A stretch of DNA of 19,818 nt from positions 1-19,818 of the forward strand of contig JNEM01009135.1 in NCBI GenBank assembly GCA_000697335.1. The letters run 5' to 3'. This DNA is from Conidiobolus incongruus B7586. Lineage: Eukaryota; Entomophthoromycota; Entomophthoromycetes; Entomophthorales; Conidiobolaceae. Below the pieces are notes generated by a model. It was not told the DNA's origin, did not search any database, and was given only the letters and a program-made list of their open reading frames with translations. A program made the position numbers and the translations under genes. Positions 10,461-19,818 of the stretch are shown in pieces; position 1 is the first letter of the stretch; every line of letters starts with the position of its first letter.

Positions 10461-10781
10461 ATGATGTATTGATGAAAAGGGTATTGGGGATGTATTAAGT
10501 GTCTCAATAAAATAAATTATAGAATGGCCTAGATCTATTAGGGGGAGAGAGAGAGATTGTTTATAATGAAAAGTTTTGTTAAATTTATTTATGATTAATC
10601 TATGGTAACTAATATTCATAAAAAAGGATCAACGAATACAACGAACTAATTTGATTAGGTATGGAGTAAGGTACAAACTGATTTAATTGAAACTTTTGAA
10701 ATATCAATTAGTGAAGCTAAGGGTTTTATCTCTCAACTACTCATAAAGATAAGTGATGACTCAATGTTAATCAATATGTAG
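10460..10781 (+). pseudogene. Possible C-terminal remnant of a Tc1/IS630-type transposase
   Basis: Two short + strand patches resemble the end of the DDE domain. Around 10467-10537 there are DEKGIGDVLSV and, after a stop, IIEWPRSI, reminiscent of the family's ...NGI..L.WP.RSPDLNPIE. At 10659-10778 a 40-codon open stretch reads VWSKVQTDLIETFEIS... with further similarity to the segment after NPIE-x-x-WSK(V/I)K. The bases just before it can be aligned to a worn NPxE. Several stops and a simple GA-rich tract (10541-10556) separate the patches. This is weak, motif-level evidence for a plain DNA-transposon relic. Whether it belongs with the piece at 8804-9345 is unknown. Confidence 0.25.
10545..10556. 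repeat. Short (GA)6 run after G5
   Basis: Five G residues run into six GA units, directly after the 8-bp palindrome TAGATCTA (10530-10537). It stands out against the AT-rich surroundings but is short. Confidence 0.7.
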
Positions 10782-10994
10782 TTTTAACATTCGATTTAAG
10801 TTGAGGTGAATTAATTCAAACATGTAAATTTAGTCTGAGCTGAGTAGCTAACTGATCAAAATAGAAAAGATTATTTTCAATATTATCTATACAATATAAA
10901 GTGAACTAAAACTGTATGTATGTTAGATTTCTTTGATGATTGTTTAGTTGAATGTGAAATACTCAATATATTACACGTATCATTATCTATTTTA

Positions 10995-11110
10995 GATTAA
11001 TAGCTTGACAATAGCCTTTTTTGCAGATTTTTCATGCTCTTCTGCAAACTTAAGCCTTATCTTGAATGTTTCCTAATCAAGAAGTTGGCAAGATAAGATT
11101 GAGGGAATTC
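10995..11110 (-). pseudogene. Decayed Tc1/mariner-like transposase fragment, minus strand
   Basis: Read on the minus strand, one frame gives SYLANFLIRKHS. A second frame, overlapping its end, gives RLKFAEEHEKSAKKA. Together these patches resemble the linker of Tc1-like transposases between the helix-turn-helix part and the first catalytic Asp (pattern Y-x-A-x-x-x-L-x-x-K-H, then R-L-x-F-A-x-E-H). The frames differ and stops follow, so this is a relic and not a gene. No catalytic DDE residues or terminal inverted repeats were identified further left. RLKFAEEH is the most persuasive piece. A perfect 9-bp inverted repeat (CTTATCTTG at 11056-11064, CAAGATAAG at 11089-11097) lies inside it. Confidence 0.38.
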
Positions 11111-11949
11111 TATAATTACATGATAATATTACCCAATTCTATGTGAATTAATAATTAGATTGACTAAGGAGTTGGGATATTACAGAATATAATCAACTTT
11201 GTGTTAAATTCAATATCCTTGTGAATATTAAACGAAGTCAACTACAGAAACAACTCGATTCTCTCTATGTCTTCGTTTTATTGATGCTTTAGGATTCATT
11301 CATCTCACATAAATTTTTTATTTACAATCATATGAAAGAAGAATGGATGATTGATTCAATCTTACAAATTTTGTTGCATAAAAAATTATTGTAATAGTCA
11401 AATAAACCAAATTAGTTGACTACTACAACTTTGGAGAGGATTCCGAATTCAGCTTATCGATTGATAGATTAAATTAGACCTAAAAAAGTAATCAAATAGA
11501 TAAGCTGTTTATGGGAATATTAAGCTCTGAAGAGGATTCAAATAGTAGAATTTTAATTCGAACTTAACATAATAATTAGAGTCCAATTAGTAACATATGA
11601 AAACTGATTAAACAAAAGATTTCTTAAATGAGCGACTTGAATCAATAACCTATATATTCCCTTATATTCAACAATAGGGGCTGTTTATTTTAATTAATTA
11701 TATCGCATTAATTGATATCAGAGGAATTGGGCGAATGAATTGATGTAGTCATTTTACCTTGATACAAGTCTTTTCAGCTAATTACATTTTAATAGCTCCA
11801 TCATTCAAATTAAGCAAATTGTATCAAACATAAGCACAATTGGGATATCATTCATTTGCTAGTCTTCCGAATGATACCAATCATAATATCCATTTTGAAT
11901 GTTTTTCAGAAATTGATTAATATATTAATAATTAAATCATTTACATTTA
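11111..11949. other. AT-rich spacer with no gene seen
   Basis: Base composition is slightly richer than in the emptier spacers and both strands carry many stops. It may contain more worn transposon sequence, since it borders the minus-strand relic on the side where that relic's N-terminus would lie, but no motif could be identified. Confidence 0.5.
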
Positions 11950-11964
11950 AAGATATCTTGATAA

Positions 11965-11982
11965 GGGGTGAAGGGTGGGTGG
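11965..11982 (+). promoter_or_regulatory. G-rich tract with quadruplex potential upstream of the kinase gene
   Basis: GGGGTGAAGGGTGGGTGG has four closely spaced G runs (4, 3, 3 and 2) on the coding strand, about 70-85 bases upstream of the TATA box of the kinase gene. In a window with spacers of about 20% G+C this is a conspicuous tract. It could be a zinc-finger protein site (STRE-like AGGGG is present) or could fold as a two-tier quadruplex. Confidence 0.35.
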
Positions 11983-12025
11983 TAAGCCAAAATTAAATTG
12001 CTATCAACATCAATCAAACCGCTGA

Positions 12026-12058
12026 CCAATCGCAGTCCACTCGATTTGAGTATAAAAA
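12026..12058 (+). promoter_or_regulatory. CCAAT and TATA boxes of the kinase gene
   Basis: CCAAT (12026-12030) lies 20 bases before TATAAAAA (12051-12058), a classical core-promoter layout in locally GC-richer DNA. Transcription would begin near 12080-12095, leaving a leader of about 320-330 bases before the ATG at 12413. That leader (to 12412) is pyrimidine-rich, contains no recognised gene and could hold a 5'-UTR intron. Confidence 0.55.
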
Positions 12059-12412
12059 ACCACCAATCACCCTCAATAGCTGTTTCTTAATTTAGTTTTA
12101 CCACTGTGCTCTGGAAATTCTCCCTCATTTACCACTTTTCTAGGAACAATTTAATTTGTTGGCCAAATTTCTCAAGTTCTCGTTGCTGTGTATTGTTTAA
12201 TCGGCCTTTAAATAGTGTGGGATTCTCCAACATCATTGTAGCTTTAAATATTAAAAACTCTTGACGATTCATTTAATACAACTCGAGCCTTTAATCGCTT
12301 TTCTTGTATTATTAAAACCCCATTCTTTCCAATTTATTACGGAACTTAATTTTGTATCATTAATTATTCTCCACACCTATTTGAACTTTGATTCAGATTT
12401 ATTTCATATATC

Positions 12413-14086
12413 ATGTCTGCCACAACGTCTCCTATTATCCCCAGCTTTAACTGGCTGTCTAAAAAATCTCACTTCAGAAGCAAAACGATACAGATTGGCG
12501 AAAAGCCCAAATCTAGGGTTCCCATTAAAGATCTAAAAGTTGATACTACAATTGCCCAAGATTTGAACAAATCGACGATACCACCACAATCAAAAAACTC
12601 TCACCCCTTAGTGAGCCCTATTTTAAATGGTAGATTTATTATGTTTTACATTTATCAAATGCTAACCATTGTCTATAGATGGACCATTATCCAGAAGCCT
12701 AAGTAGTTCCAGTGATTGCTCTGATTCAACACCGTATCTCGCTCCTTGTGAGCGCAAAGTCTGTTCTACTCAAGATGACTACCTCATTAATGAAAAGCTT
12801 CCTAAACTTGATGTAAGTTTCACCTTCAATCACCTTCAAACTTAGATTTACCCACGCTTCCAACAAAACTTTTTCAAACCACATTCGGGTTTTATTTTTC
12901 CGAATCTTGGTTTTTTATAAATATTTTCCTTAATTGTACTCTAATAATATCCCGGCCAAGTACTAATCTCCCATTTTATTTAGACTCTTATGTCCAAAGT
13001 GGAGTTTGGTATTCGTCGCTCTGACTTTACTCCCCTCGCCTTCAAAACGATACGAGACGATAAGGTTGCTAAGAAAGAGCTTCGCAACCTTGAATTAGTC
13101 AAAGGCTTACCATATGTTATTCAGTTATTGGACTATTTTTATGATGACAATGGCCATACCGTCTTGGTATTGCCAGTACTTAAAAAGTTTGAGTTCCACA
13201 AAATGGACTTCATCCAATTGGCTAAGTATGCCCAACAACTCATTAAGGTAATTACTTTTACTTTAAAACCTATTTCGGATTTACTTTCTCACAATTGACT
13301 CATTTGCAATTTTGATCTAATAATCGATTCAAAATCATTTATTTTTATATCAGTGATTAAACTAATATTTTCTATATTTAGGCAATTGATGGTGTCCATT
13401 CTAAAGGTCTCATCCATATGGACGTGACTTGTTCAAACTTGATGTTGGACAGCCAAGGTAACTTGGTTCTCATTGACTTGGGTCTTGCTAGGAAGCTCAA
13501 CCGCACATGCTCCTCTCCCCTTCTCTGTCAGCCAGAAGATGTCGAATGCTCTTGTGGTACCCCCGGTTTCATTTCTCCGGAAGTTTACCACAATGAAAAA
13601 GCTACCTATAAGAGTGACATCTATAGTGTTGGTATCGTTCTAGGTTGTATGTTTGAGCATTATTTAGTCGGATGTGACCTTCATTACTTGGGTGGTAGCT
13701 TAGTCCGCTCCTCAACAACAGAGGCCATTATCCAAAAATTAATTAGTTTCCTTTCTCACCGCCCCACGAGTGGTAGCTGTGGATCTAGTATTGCTTCTTC
13801 TTGTTACTATACTAACGACACACCTGATGTAATATATGATGCAGCTGATTTACTTCAATCTATGCTTCAAACAGTTCCAGAAAACAGACCTAGTGCTAGT
13901 GAAATTTTGTTACATCCATTCTTCTTGACATTAGATCGTCGTTCCTCTCTTTCACCTTCTCTCGATCCTTTTGCCAACACAGATTGGGAAACATATGAAA
14001 ACAAAAAGCGTATTTTGACATATAGGGAATTACAATGGCAACAGAGCATGGACTCCGAAGACGACTGTTATTATAGTTATTTGTAA
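12413..14086 (+). CDS. Divergent Cdc7/Hsk1-like serine/threonine protein kinase (4 exons)
   Basis: Exons 12413-12629, 12679-12812, 12984-13247 and 13382-14086 join in phase (introns 49, 171 and 134 nt, GTA...AG) to give 439 residues. The start is the first ATG after an in-frame TGA. Residues 1-105 are Ser/Pro-rich and probably disordered. The kinase domain runs about 108-387: Lys138 in LAFKTI; Glu149 as the likely helix-C Glu; H-M-D at 217-219, then Asn224; D-L-G at 237-239; GTPGFISPE (264-272); Asp284 in KSDIYSVG; Arg374 in PENRPS. The Cdc7-like features are the catalytic-loop and GTxGFxxPE segments and an insert between helices F and G. Deviations: the glycine-rich loop (about 112-126, KLPKLDTLMSKVEFG) lacks the GxGxxG glycines; HRD is HMD; the catalytic-loop Lys is Thr221; DFG is DLG. 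Cdc7 with Dbf4 normally phosphorylates MCM helicase at origins. Given these changes and the short length, a paralogue with another role, or weak catalysis, is plausible. Confidence 0.85.
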
Positions 14087-17071
14087 TTAATTTTAATATT
14101 ACTTTAATAACATTCAGTATTAGAGCCTAGAGCCATTTGTAGTAATCATCACAGTTTATTTTTTGTACTTTTAAAATTTAATCCCACTAAAACTTGCACT
14201 AATTAATATTCACAAAAATTTTTATTAGTTCAATATATTTATCTTCACTACTCTCTACATATATTCTATCATTTGACTAACTTTTTAACTTTTGATCACT
14301 ATAAATTTTACTTCACTATATTTAATAATATAGTGAACTTTGCTCGAAATCTCCTGCAATCTCTTAATCTTAATTAGATAAAGGGATCTTCAATGATATG
14401 TTAATATCGAAATTAGCAAAATATTTTAGCCACGTTTAATTGAAGTAAAATGTTAGATCATCAAATGTTATGGATGATTAACACTTTATTTTCATTAAAT
14501 CGCGCGATAATATTAAATCCAATCTGCTTAACTCTTAAGCAATGTGATATCATTATAGGGTAAGTTAATCCTTGATTCTATTAAAACTACAATAAAACCA
14601 CAACTTAATCCTTATAATTATATTTGGGGTTAGTTAAAACCCCTCCTTCTTATTTGATCTTTATCATGACACATTTTGCAACCTTAATTTAGTTGAAACA
14701 AACCAAATTTTTAGATAATTTTCCCAATCTGATTGGTCTAATATTCATTGTATTATAAGGGCGTCAATATAAGATATTTTTACAATGCAACTAATTTTCT
14801 CTATTTATATTAAAAAAATCTAAAGAATCAATATATATATTATAATAATAAACTAAAAGAGTAATTTTAGTGGCAAAAATTTTAGTGATGTTGATAAAAA
14901 TTCTAAAATAATGAGCATGGAATTTAGAAAATTTGAATGGTTTCATTTATTAGCTAGTTATACTCGTAATTTCAATGCTAATTTAAATTTTGTGAATTAA
15001 TAATCTTCGAATTTTATAAAATTAATAGTTGTAATGTCAATAGATATAGAATGTCATATCGATATATCATAACAATTAATAAAAACTGAAATGATATTGA
15101 AACCCTGCAAAGTATGTAGAATGTTTATTCATTACTACATTTAAGCTGAGTATTATTTTCTAATTTTTCACTTGAGCACCAAAAAGATTATTAAACTTTG
15201 TATATAATTCAACTTCTCCAAAATAATATTAGGCATTGGTTGATAAAATTTGTTAACACAAGATTTCAATTCATTACTATGTTCTCTGAAAAATCTTTCC
15301 CATTTCCATAATTTCGGAATGATTAATTAATCAACCAAAAACCTCTGAACAGTAGCTCTGATTTCGATATAAAATATATATGATATTTTTATCCATTAAT
15401 AGTGATATATATTAATATATTCGAATCAACGCTCTGTTTCTTCTGAATTATATATGTTATATCTAGCTAGATCTGCTTTTGTTTGTTTACTAATTGACTG
15501 CAGATTAATTTCCTATTATAAAATTTTTTCCAGAATATATAATATTTTATGCAGTATTTTTCTTAATTTCTATTTGTTGAATTTGTTGAATGATTTATTA
15601 ATATAATAATTTTGAAATTTTAATGATCAATATTTTTATTTGATATGGGGGGGGTTGAATTGTGATATGAAACCGATAGTAATGTTTAATAAAATTGTAA
15701 GAGCGCAAATTAATTGAAAAAAATAATATTGAAATATTTTTATAAATTATCTCATTAAAGACTTGATTCGGATATATACTACAAATTAATAAAAATTGAT
15801 ATAAAATTTTTGATTTACATTAGTTAAACATATAATTTTGAATTCGACTATTACGCCAATTGAATTTGTAAATTATGTTATTTTAAAAATAGATAATCAT
15901 ATTCACCATAAAGTTTGAATAAATTCACATAATATGCATTTTAAACTATTTACTGGGCGTTTAAATAGGATAATTAATCAATTTATTCTTCCACTCAAAT
16001 AAAATATTCAGTTTACTAATTAAAAATCATAATTCTCATAGTATCAATTCAGACGTATATCCATTCTATGAAAAAACTCTAAAATATAAACAAACAATAC
16101 CTCTATTTTAAAATTAAAAGTGATTATAAATTACATGATATAAAAACACTACTAAGAACACGTTTTTATTTGTTAAATAATAATATCTAGTGATTGATTT
16201 AATTATCTATATTGACGATTAATATCTAAATATTAAATTTAAATTACAGTACTTACAATTTAAGATTGCGCAATTTTGATGATGAAAGCTATTATTGTGT
16301 ATAAATTAAATTAATTATAGATGAAAATTATACTTAAATTTTACATAAAAAAATATAATATTACCTATTTTTTTTAAAATTATTTTAATATATAATATTT
16401 TATATTCTATTTTATTATACTTTTAATATAATATTCGGAATATTTTTAAAATTTTAACTAACATGGTTAAATGGAATAGTGTAAAATTAAATGAACAAAA
16501 TTTTTTTGAATTATAAAGTTAAAAATTTGTATTATTTAAAAATTAATATATTTATATTTATATATTATATAAGGTATTTAGATGCGCAATATATATTATG
16601 ATATTACTCATGACAATCATTATTAAATAATCAATAAAGATATTATATTTATCTCAGATTGATATCAATTTGATATTTCAAATTTTGATTTTTAAATTCT
16701 TGTCTCACTATAATCAAATTATAAATAAATTTTATTATCAATGAACAGTCATATATAAAGATTTTTATGATTTTATATATTTATTCAATACTATTTTAAT
16801 CTCGCACAATTTGATCAACCAATCATACAATATGAAGTAAGATAATGGCTATTCTATCATGTTTAAAAACGTAGAAAAAACTCTAGATTGAATTTTAAAG
16901 AATATAATCACTAAAATTACACAATATTCTCATGATAATGATAAAACAGTGGTAAATGCAAGGCAAATAACAATATGACTAGAACCATAAAAATTTAATT
17001 ATTTATTAAAATCCTCTGAAATTTTGGTCAAGTGTTACAGGTTCATCGAGTGGATTAGAAATTGAGAGAAG
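14087..17071. other. 3 kb AT-rich spacer with no gene seen
   Basis: No ORF with family likeness and no RNA gene were found. Small structures noted: a stem-loop GGGGTT-AGTTAA-AACCCC at 14626-14643, a 12-bp palindrome ATCTAGCTAGAT at 15461-15472, and a G8 homopolymer at 15647-15654. G+C falls to roughly 10-15% between about 16200 and 16800. Confidence 0.6.
15647..15654 (+). repeat. G8 homopolymer in AT-rich DNA
   Basis: Eight consecutive G residues stand in a stretch of otherwise about 15-20% G+C. No gene is nearby. It is likely a slippage-prone simple repeat. Confidence 0.85.
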
Positions 17072-17079
17072 TATAAATA
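17072..17079 (+). promoter_or_regulatory. TATA box of the small secreted-protein gene
   Basis: TATAAATA lies 53-60 bases before the ATG at 17132, inside a short stretch (17025-17131) that is richer in G+C than the upstream kilobase. Transcription would start near 17100-17110, giving a leader of roughly 20-30 bases. Confidence 0.5.
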
Positions 17080-17131
17080 TCCAAGTAGCAGCATCAATTA
17101 ATATTGGTAGTATTAACACATTAACTTAACC

Positions 17132-17365
17132 ATGAACCTCAAACACATTATCACTGCTATTTTATTTACTGCCGTCTCATCAGCTCCTCTCATCAATAAC
17201 TCTCTCGATGTTGCCAATTTCAAAAACTTAGTTAATGACAATGTTGCTGAAACGTCAGTGAATAAAGGACTCATTCAAAATGTTTTGGAACAATTGGAAT
17301 CGCAATTGACTCTCGGCGGTAGCTCTATCAGCTATATTCCTTCAAGATTCTGGAATAGATGGTAA
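17132..17365 (+). CDS. Small secreted protein, 77 residues, no cysteine
   Basis: No family recognised. The protein starts MNLKHIITAILFTAVSSAPL: a Lys/His-containing n-region, a hydrophobic core and a small-residue cleavage site (probably after SSA, near residue 18), so it should enter the secretory pathway. The mature part is about 59 residues and lacks cysteines. It contains an amphipathic, probably helical segment (about 47-59, GLIQNVLEQLESQL) and ends in an unusual aromatic/basic tail, SRFWNRW. The start is supported by an upstream in-frame TAA and by a TATA box 53-60 bases before the ATG; local G+C is clearly above both flanks. AATAAA follows at 17431-17436. The stop overlaps a possible donor (TGGTAATT), but no AG acceptor occurs for about 220 bases, so an intronless gene is the simpler reading. 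It could be an effector-like, cell-wall or antimicrobial-type peptide; none of these is demonstrated. Confidence 0.7.
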   Translation: MNLKHIITAILFTAVSSAPLINNSLDVANFKNLVNDNVAETSVNKGLIQNVLEQLESQLTLGGSSISYIPSRFWNRW

Positions 17366-18600
17366 TTGTTATCCGTTATGATGTCTTTTATGACAATTGA
17401 TAACTTTAATTTAATGTCAATAATTATTTGAATAAATCCTTAAATATTTTTTTGTAATTATACTACTTAAACGTTTTAAATTCATTATTGTATATTTCTT
17501 TAATATTATTTTATTTTTATCACTACAATTTATTAAAATGGTTATCAATATTACTACAACCACTGATTTTTTGTTTTATCTATAGTAATATTTTATTTCT
17601 TAAATATTTCAAAGTTTGATTTGCAATTCAAACTCACCTCAGTATTATTTCAAGTTGATGTTAAAATTTATTTTAAACAATACACATATATAACAATGCA
17701 ATATTTTAATAAAATTTATCCATTATTGCATGCTATAATAAATTTGAATTTAAATTATTGTTTTAACATCATTATCAAATTATTTCTCTGTAGCGATTTC
17801 ACTGTATTATATTATAAATTTGACTAATATCAGATATATTGAATAGATAGCTACAAGCAAATTAATGGTTATATAAGCTAATCAATTCTCTATAATTTTT
17901 TATATTTTATTCTGATCACTATTTTGATCAAATATTTGAGAAATTATAATCACCTAGTATTAATCAAATTTCAATAAACTAGTTAAAAGATTGCAAACAG
18001 CCAAGTTTTACAGTGTAAAATATTGACTTCAAAATTAGAATTAGTGTGGTTAATTACTGTAAATGATCAATCTACAGTTTACATACTTTGAAATATCATT
18101 CCAATCTTACGTTATAACACTTCAGTGCTTAAATTATAATTCTCTACTTGTTAAAATTAACAGTCCAATCATTCATCCATGATTGACGTATTTCGTCAAT
18201 TGATTATATTAAATAGTGAAAAAACTTATATTCAAAACCCAATATTTAGTAAAAATCATAATTTTAAACATTGATTTGCAGTCGTTTCACCACATTTTAG
18301 TCGATTTCACTTTATAATATTACTGATTTTTTATCATATTTTTCTATATATATCCAGTGGTTCAAAATTTAAATTCACACATTTTAACTAAACACACTTT
18401 TATTTGATCAATTTTTTCAACACTATTATCTTATTATCATAAATGGCCTAATAATACATCATAATATATATAAGCTTTCTATGGAAATTCCAACAAAAGT
18501 TGATATAACTGAAAAAAATAAAACTTGAAATTTAATAGAAATAAAACAAAGTATTTACTAAAGTCTCACACTATTCAAGAAATTATATCAATTATTCATT
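17366..18600. other. AT-rich spacer with no gene seen
   Basis: It contains the 3' flank of the secreted-protein gene. The open frame at 17621-17827 is composed of Ile/Tyr/Phe/Asn-type residues expected from AT-rich chance reading. One inverted repeat with CRE-like half sites is listed separately. Confidence 0.6.
18182..18200. repeat. Inverted repeat ATTGACG-TATTT-CGTCAAT
   Basis: Perfect 7-bp arms with a 5-base loop carry inverted TGACG/CGTCA half sites of the type bound by bZIP (CREB/ATF) proteins. It lies about 800 bases downstream of the secreted-protein gene, with no gene to its right in this window, so a regulatory role is only a possibility. Confidence 0.35.
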
Positions 18601-19818
18601 AAAATTTATAAGTAAAAACTCAAGACAAAGTTATTTTTAAATATAAATTCTCCATATAGTTTAGTTAACCCAAAGCTAAAAAAATTCAATTTAAATTAAT
18701 AATCAAATAATAAAAAATTAGTAATTTTTATTAATAATAGTTCTGTGATAGATTTTTAATAATAATATCCTTATTAAAGCTTGAAACTGAATATTTTATA
18801 TATTATGTAAATTTATTTATAATTATTATCTATGATATAATTATATCATTTAAATATTTAAAGTTATTACTATATTAAATTAAATATATTAAATATACCG
18901 AATTATTTAATTTTGAATTTAATTTTATTTTAATTTACCAAAAATAACTATATTTATTTATCAGTATTATATAATATAATATTTAACTTTAATTTATAAT
19001 ATCAAAATTAGATAATTCATAAGTGTATATTATTAAGCTAAAACTAACTATTAATTGATTTATTTATAAATAATTTAACAAAATATAAATATTATATTCA
19101 AAATTATTAATAATATTGATATAATCTATATATATTAGTTAATTTAATTTTTAAATAAAATTTTATTATTTAAATATTTAATAATAAAAAACTTTAATTA
19201 TATAAATTATTAATCATTAAATATCATTATTTATAATATTTTTAAATTCCAATATAAATTATTTAAAACTATATTAGATTTATCAATAACTTAGATTAAT
19301 AATATTTTATCTAAAATTATCAATAACTATAAAATTTTTGAATTTAAAATCATAAGGGGATATTATTCAAAATTTAAATTTTAAAACATTTATTTTATTG
19401 TTATTTTTTTAATTATCAATAATTTAAACTGATATATAGAAAAGATATTTGTATTTAAATTAAAAATTTATTATTTTTTTTATTTTTAATAATAGAAATT
19501 TTTTGTAATTAAAAATAAATAAATATTTTAATATATATTATATAAAAATAAGATCATATTATAGATTTAATAGTTATTTTTAATATTAATAACTTTTTAT
19601 AGATTTTTAGCAAACTTTTGATAACTAATAAATAGTTCTTTTTATAAAAAACTAAAATTTAATATTTCAAAAATTAATTAAATTTTTTTATTAAAATTTT
19701 CTTTCTTATAAGCTATTTTTTAAATTATATATAATAATTATGATTATATAGGTTATAATTTAAGGAATATACTAAACATAATAGTTTTATTCAGTTATTT
19801 TTGATTAAAGACTCTTTT
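18601..19818. other. Extremely AT-rich gene-free block at the right end
   Basis: By hand count, 81 of the 900 bases from 18901 to 19800 are G or C (about 9%), with single 60-base lines holding as few as one. It is made of irregular A/T runs without an obvious tandem period. No ORF, RNA gene or recognised repeat is present. Confidence 0.7.

Noticed and set aside
10304-10507. 67-codon minus-strand open frame
   Set aside because: No recognisable motif or promoter. It overlaps a stretch that shows transposase-like patches on the other strand.
10939-11004. Short + frame MLDFFDDCLVE... with Asp pair
   Set aside because: Only about two dozen codons between stops. It is antisense to the region of the minus-strand transposase relic and has no support as a gene.
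12261-12536. 91-codon open frame overlapping kinase exon 1
   Set aside because: It is in a different frame from the kinase, most of it lies in the predicted 5' leader, and it does not lead into the spliced kinase reading.
12845-12888. Possible extra exon inside the 171-nt kinase intron after an internal AG
   Set aside because: The candidate exon would be 43 nt and shift the frame into the next exon, and its donor would start GTT, unlike all other donors in the window.
17363-17585. Splicing of the secreted-protein ORF into a downstream exon via TG|GTAATT
   Set aside because: The first AG acceptor is about 220 bases away, longer than any intron here, and the following frame stops after a few AT-rich codons.
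17621-17827. 68-codon open frame downstream of the secreted-protein gene
   Set aside because: The residue composition is AT-driven, with no promoter, signal or family likeness.

Overview
The window looks like nuclear DNA from a very AT-rich eukaryote with small introns, most plausibly an early-diverging (zygomycete-grade, perhaps entomophthoralean) fungus. That placement is inference. The evidence is the gene types, short introns that all begin GTA and end AG (mostly 49-62 nt, two of 134 and 171 nt), TAA stops, the standard code, and coding DNA clearly richer in G+C than the spacers. No rRNA, tRNA, CRISPR or complete mobile element was recognised.

Layout. (1) 1-1702, + strand: the 3' part of a DCAF13/Sof1 WD40 gene (SSU processome, 18S rRNA maturation). 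Its 5' end lies off the left edge; 12 exon pieces join without a phase error into 357 residues. (2) About 2434-2640: a small GC-richer island with a TATA-like box and a methionine-rich 31-codon ORF carrying a 14-bp palindrome; doubtful but possibly a real micro-gene. (3) 4844-7006, +: an intronless 720-residue peroxisomal ABC half-transporter of subfamily D (ALDP/PXA type). (4) 7007-11950: about 5 kb of AT-rich spacer with scattered short peptide remnants resembling Tc1/mariner-type DNA transposases on both strands. (5) 12413-14086, +: a four-exon, 439-residue divergent protein kinase of Cdc7-like type, with CCAAT and TATA boxes upstream and several non-canonical motifs. (6) 17132-17365, +: a 77-residue, cysteine-free small secreted protein with its own TATA box. 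(7) The last roughly 1.2 kb is extremely AT-rich (about 9% G+C over 18901-19800 by hand count) and has no gene.

All convincing genes are on the + strand, are separately promoted and are kilobases apart. Nothing suggests a cluster acting in one pathway. The most unusual items are the divergent Cdc7-like kinase, the micro-ORF with palindrome, and the small secreted protein. I did not find a convincing new multi-gene system.
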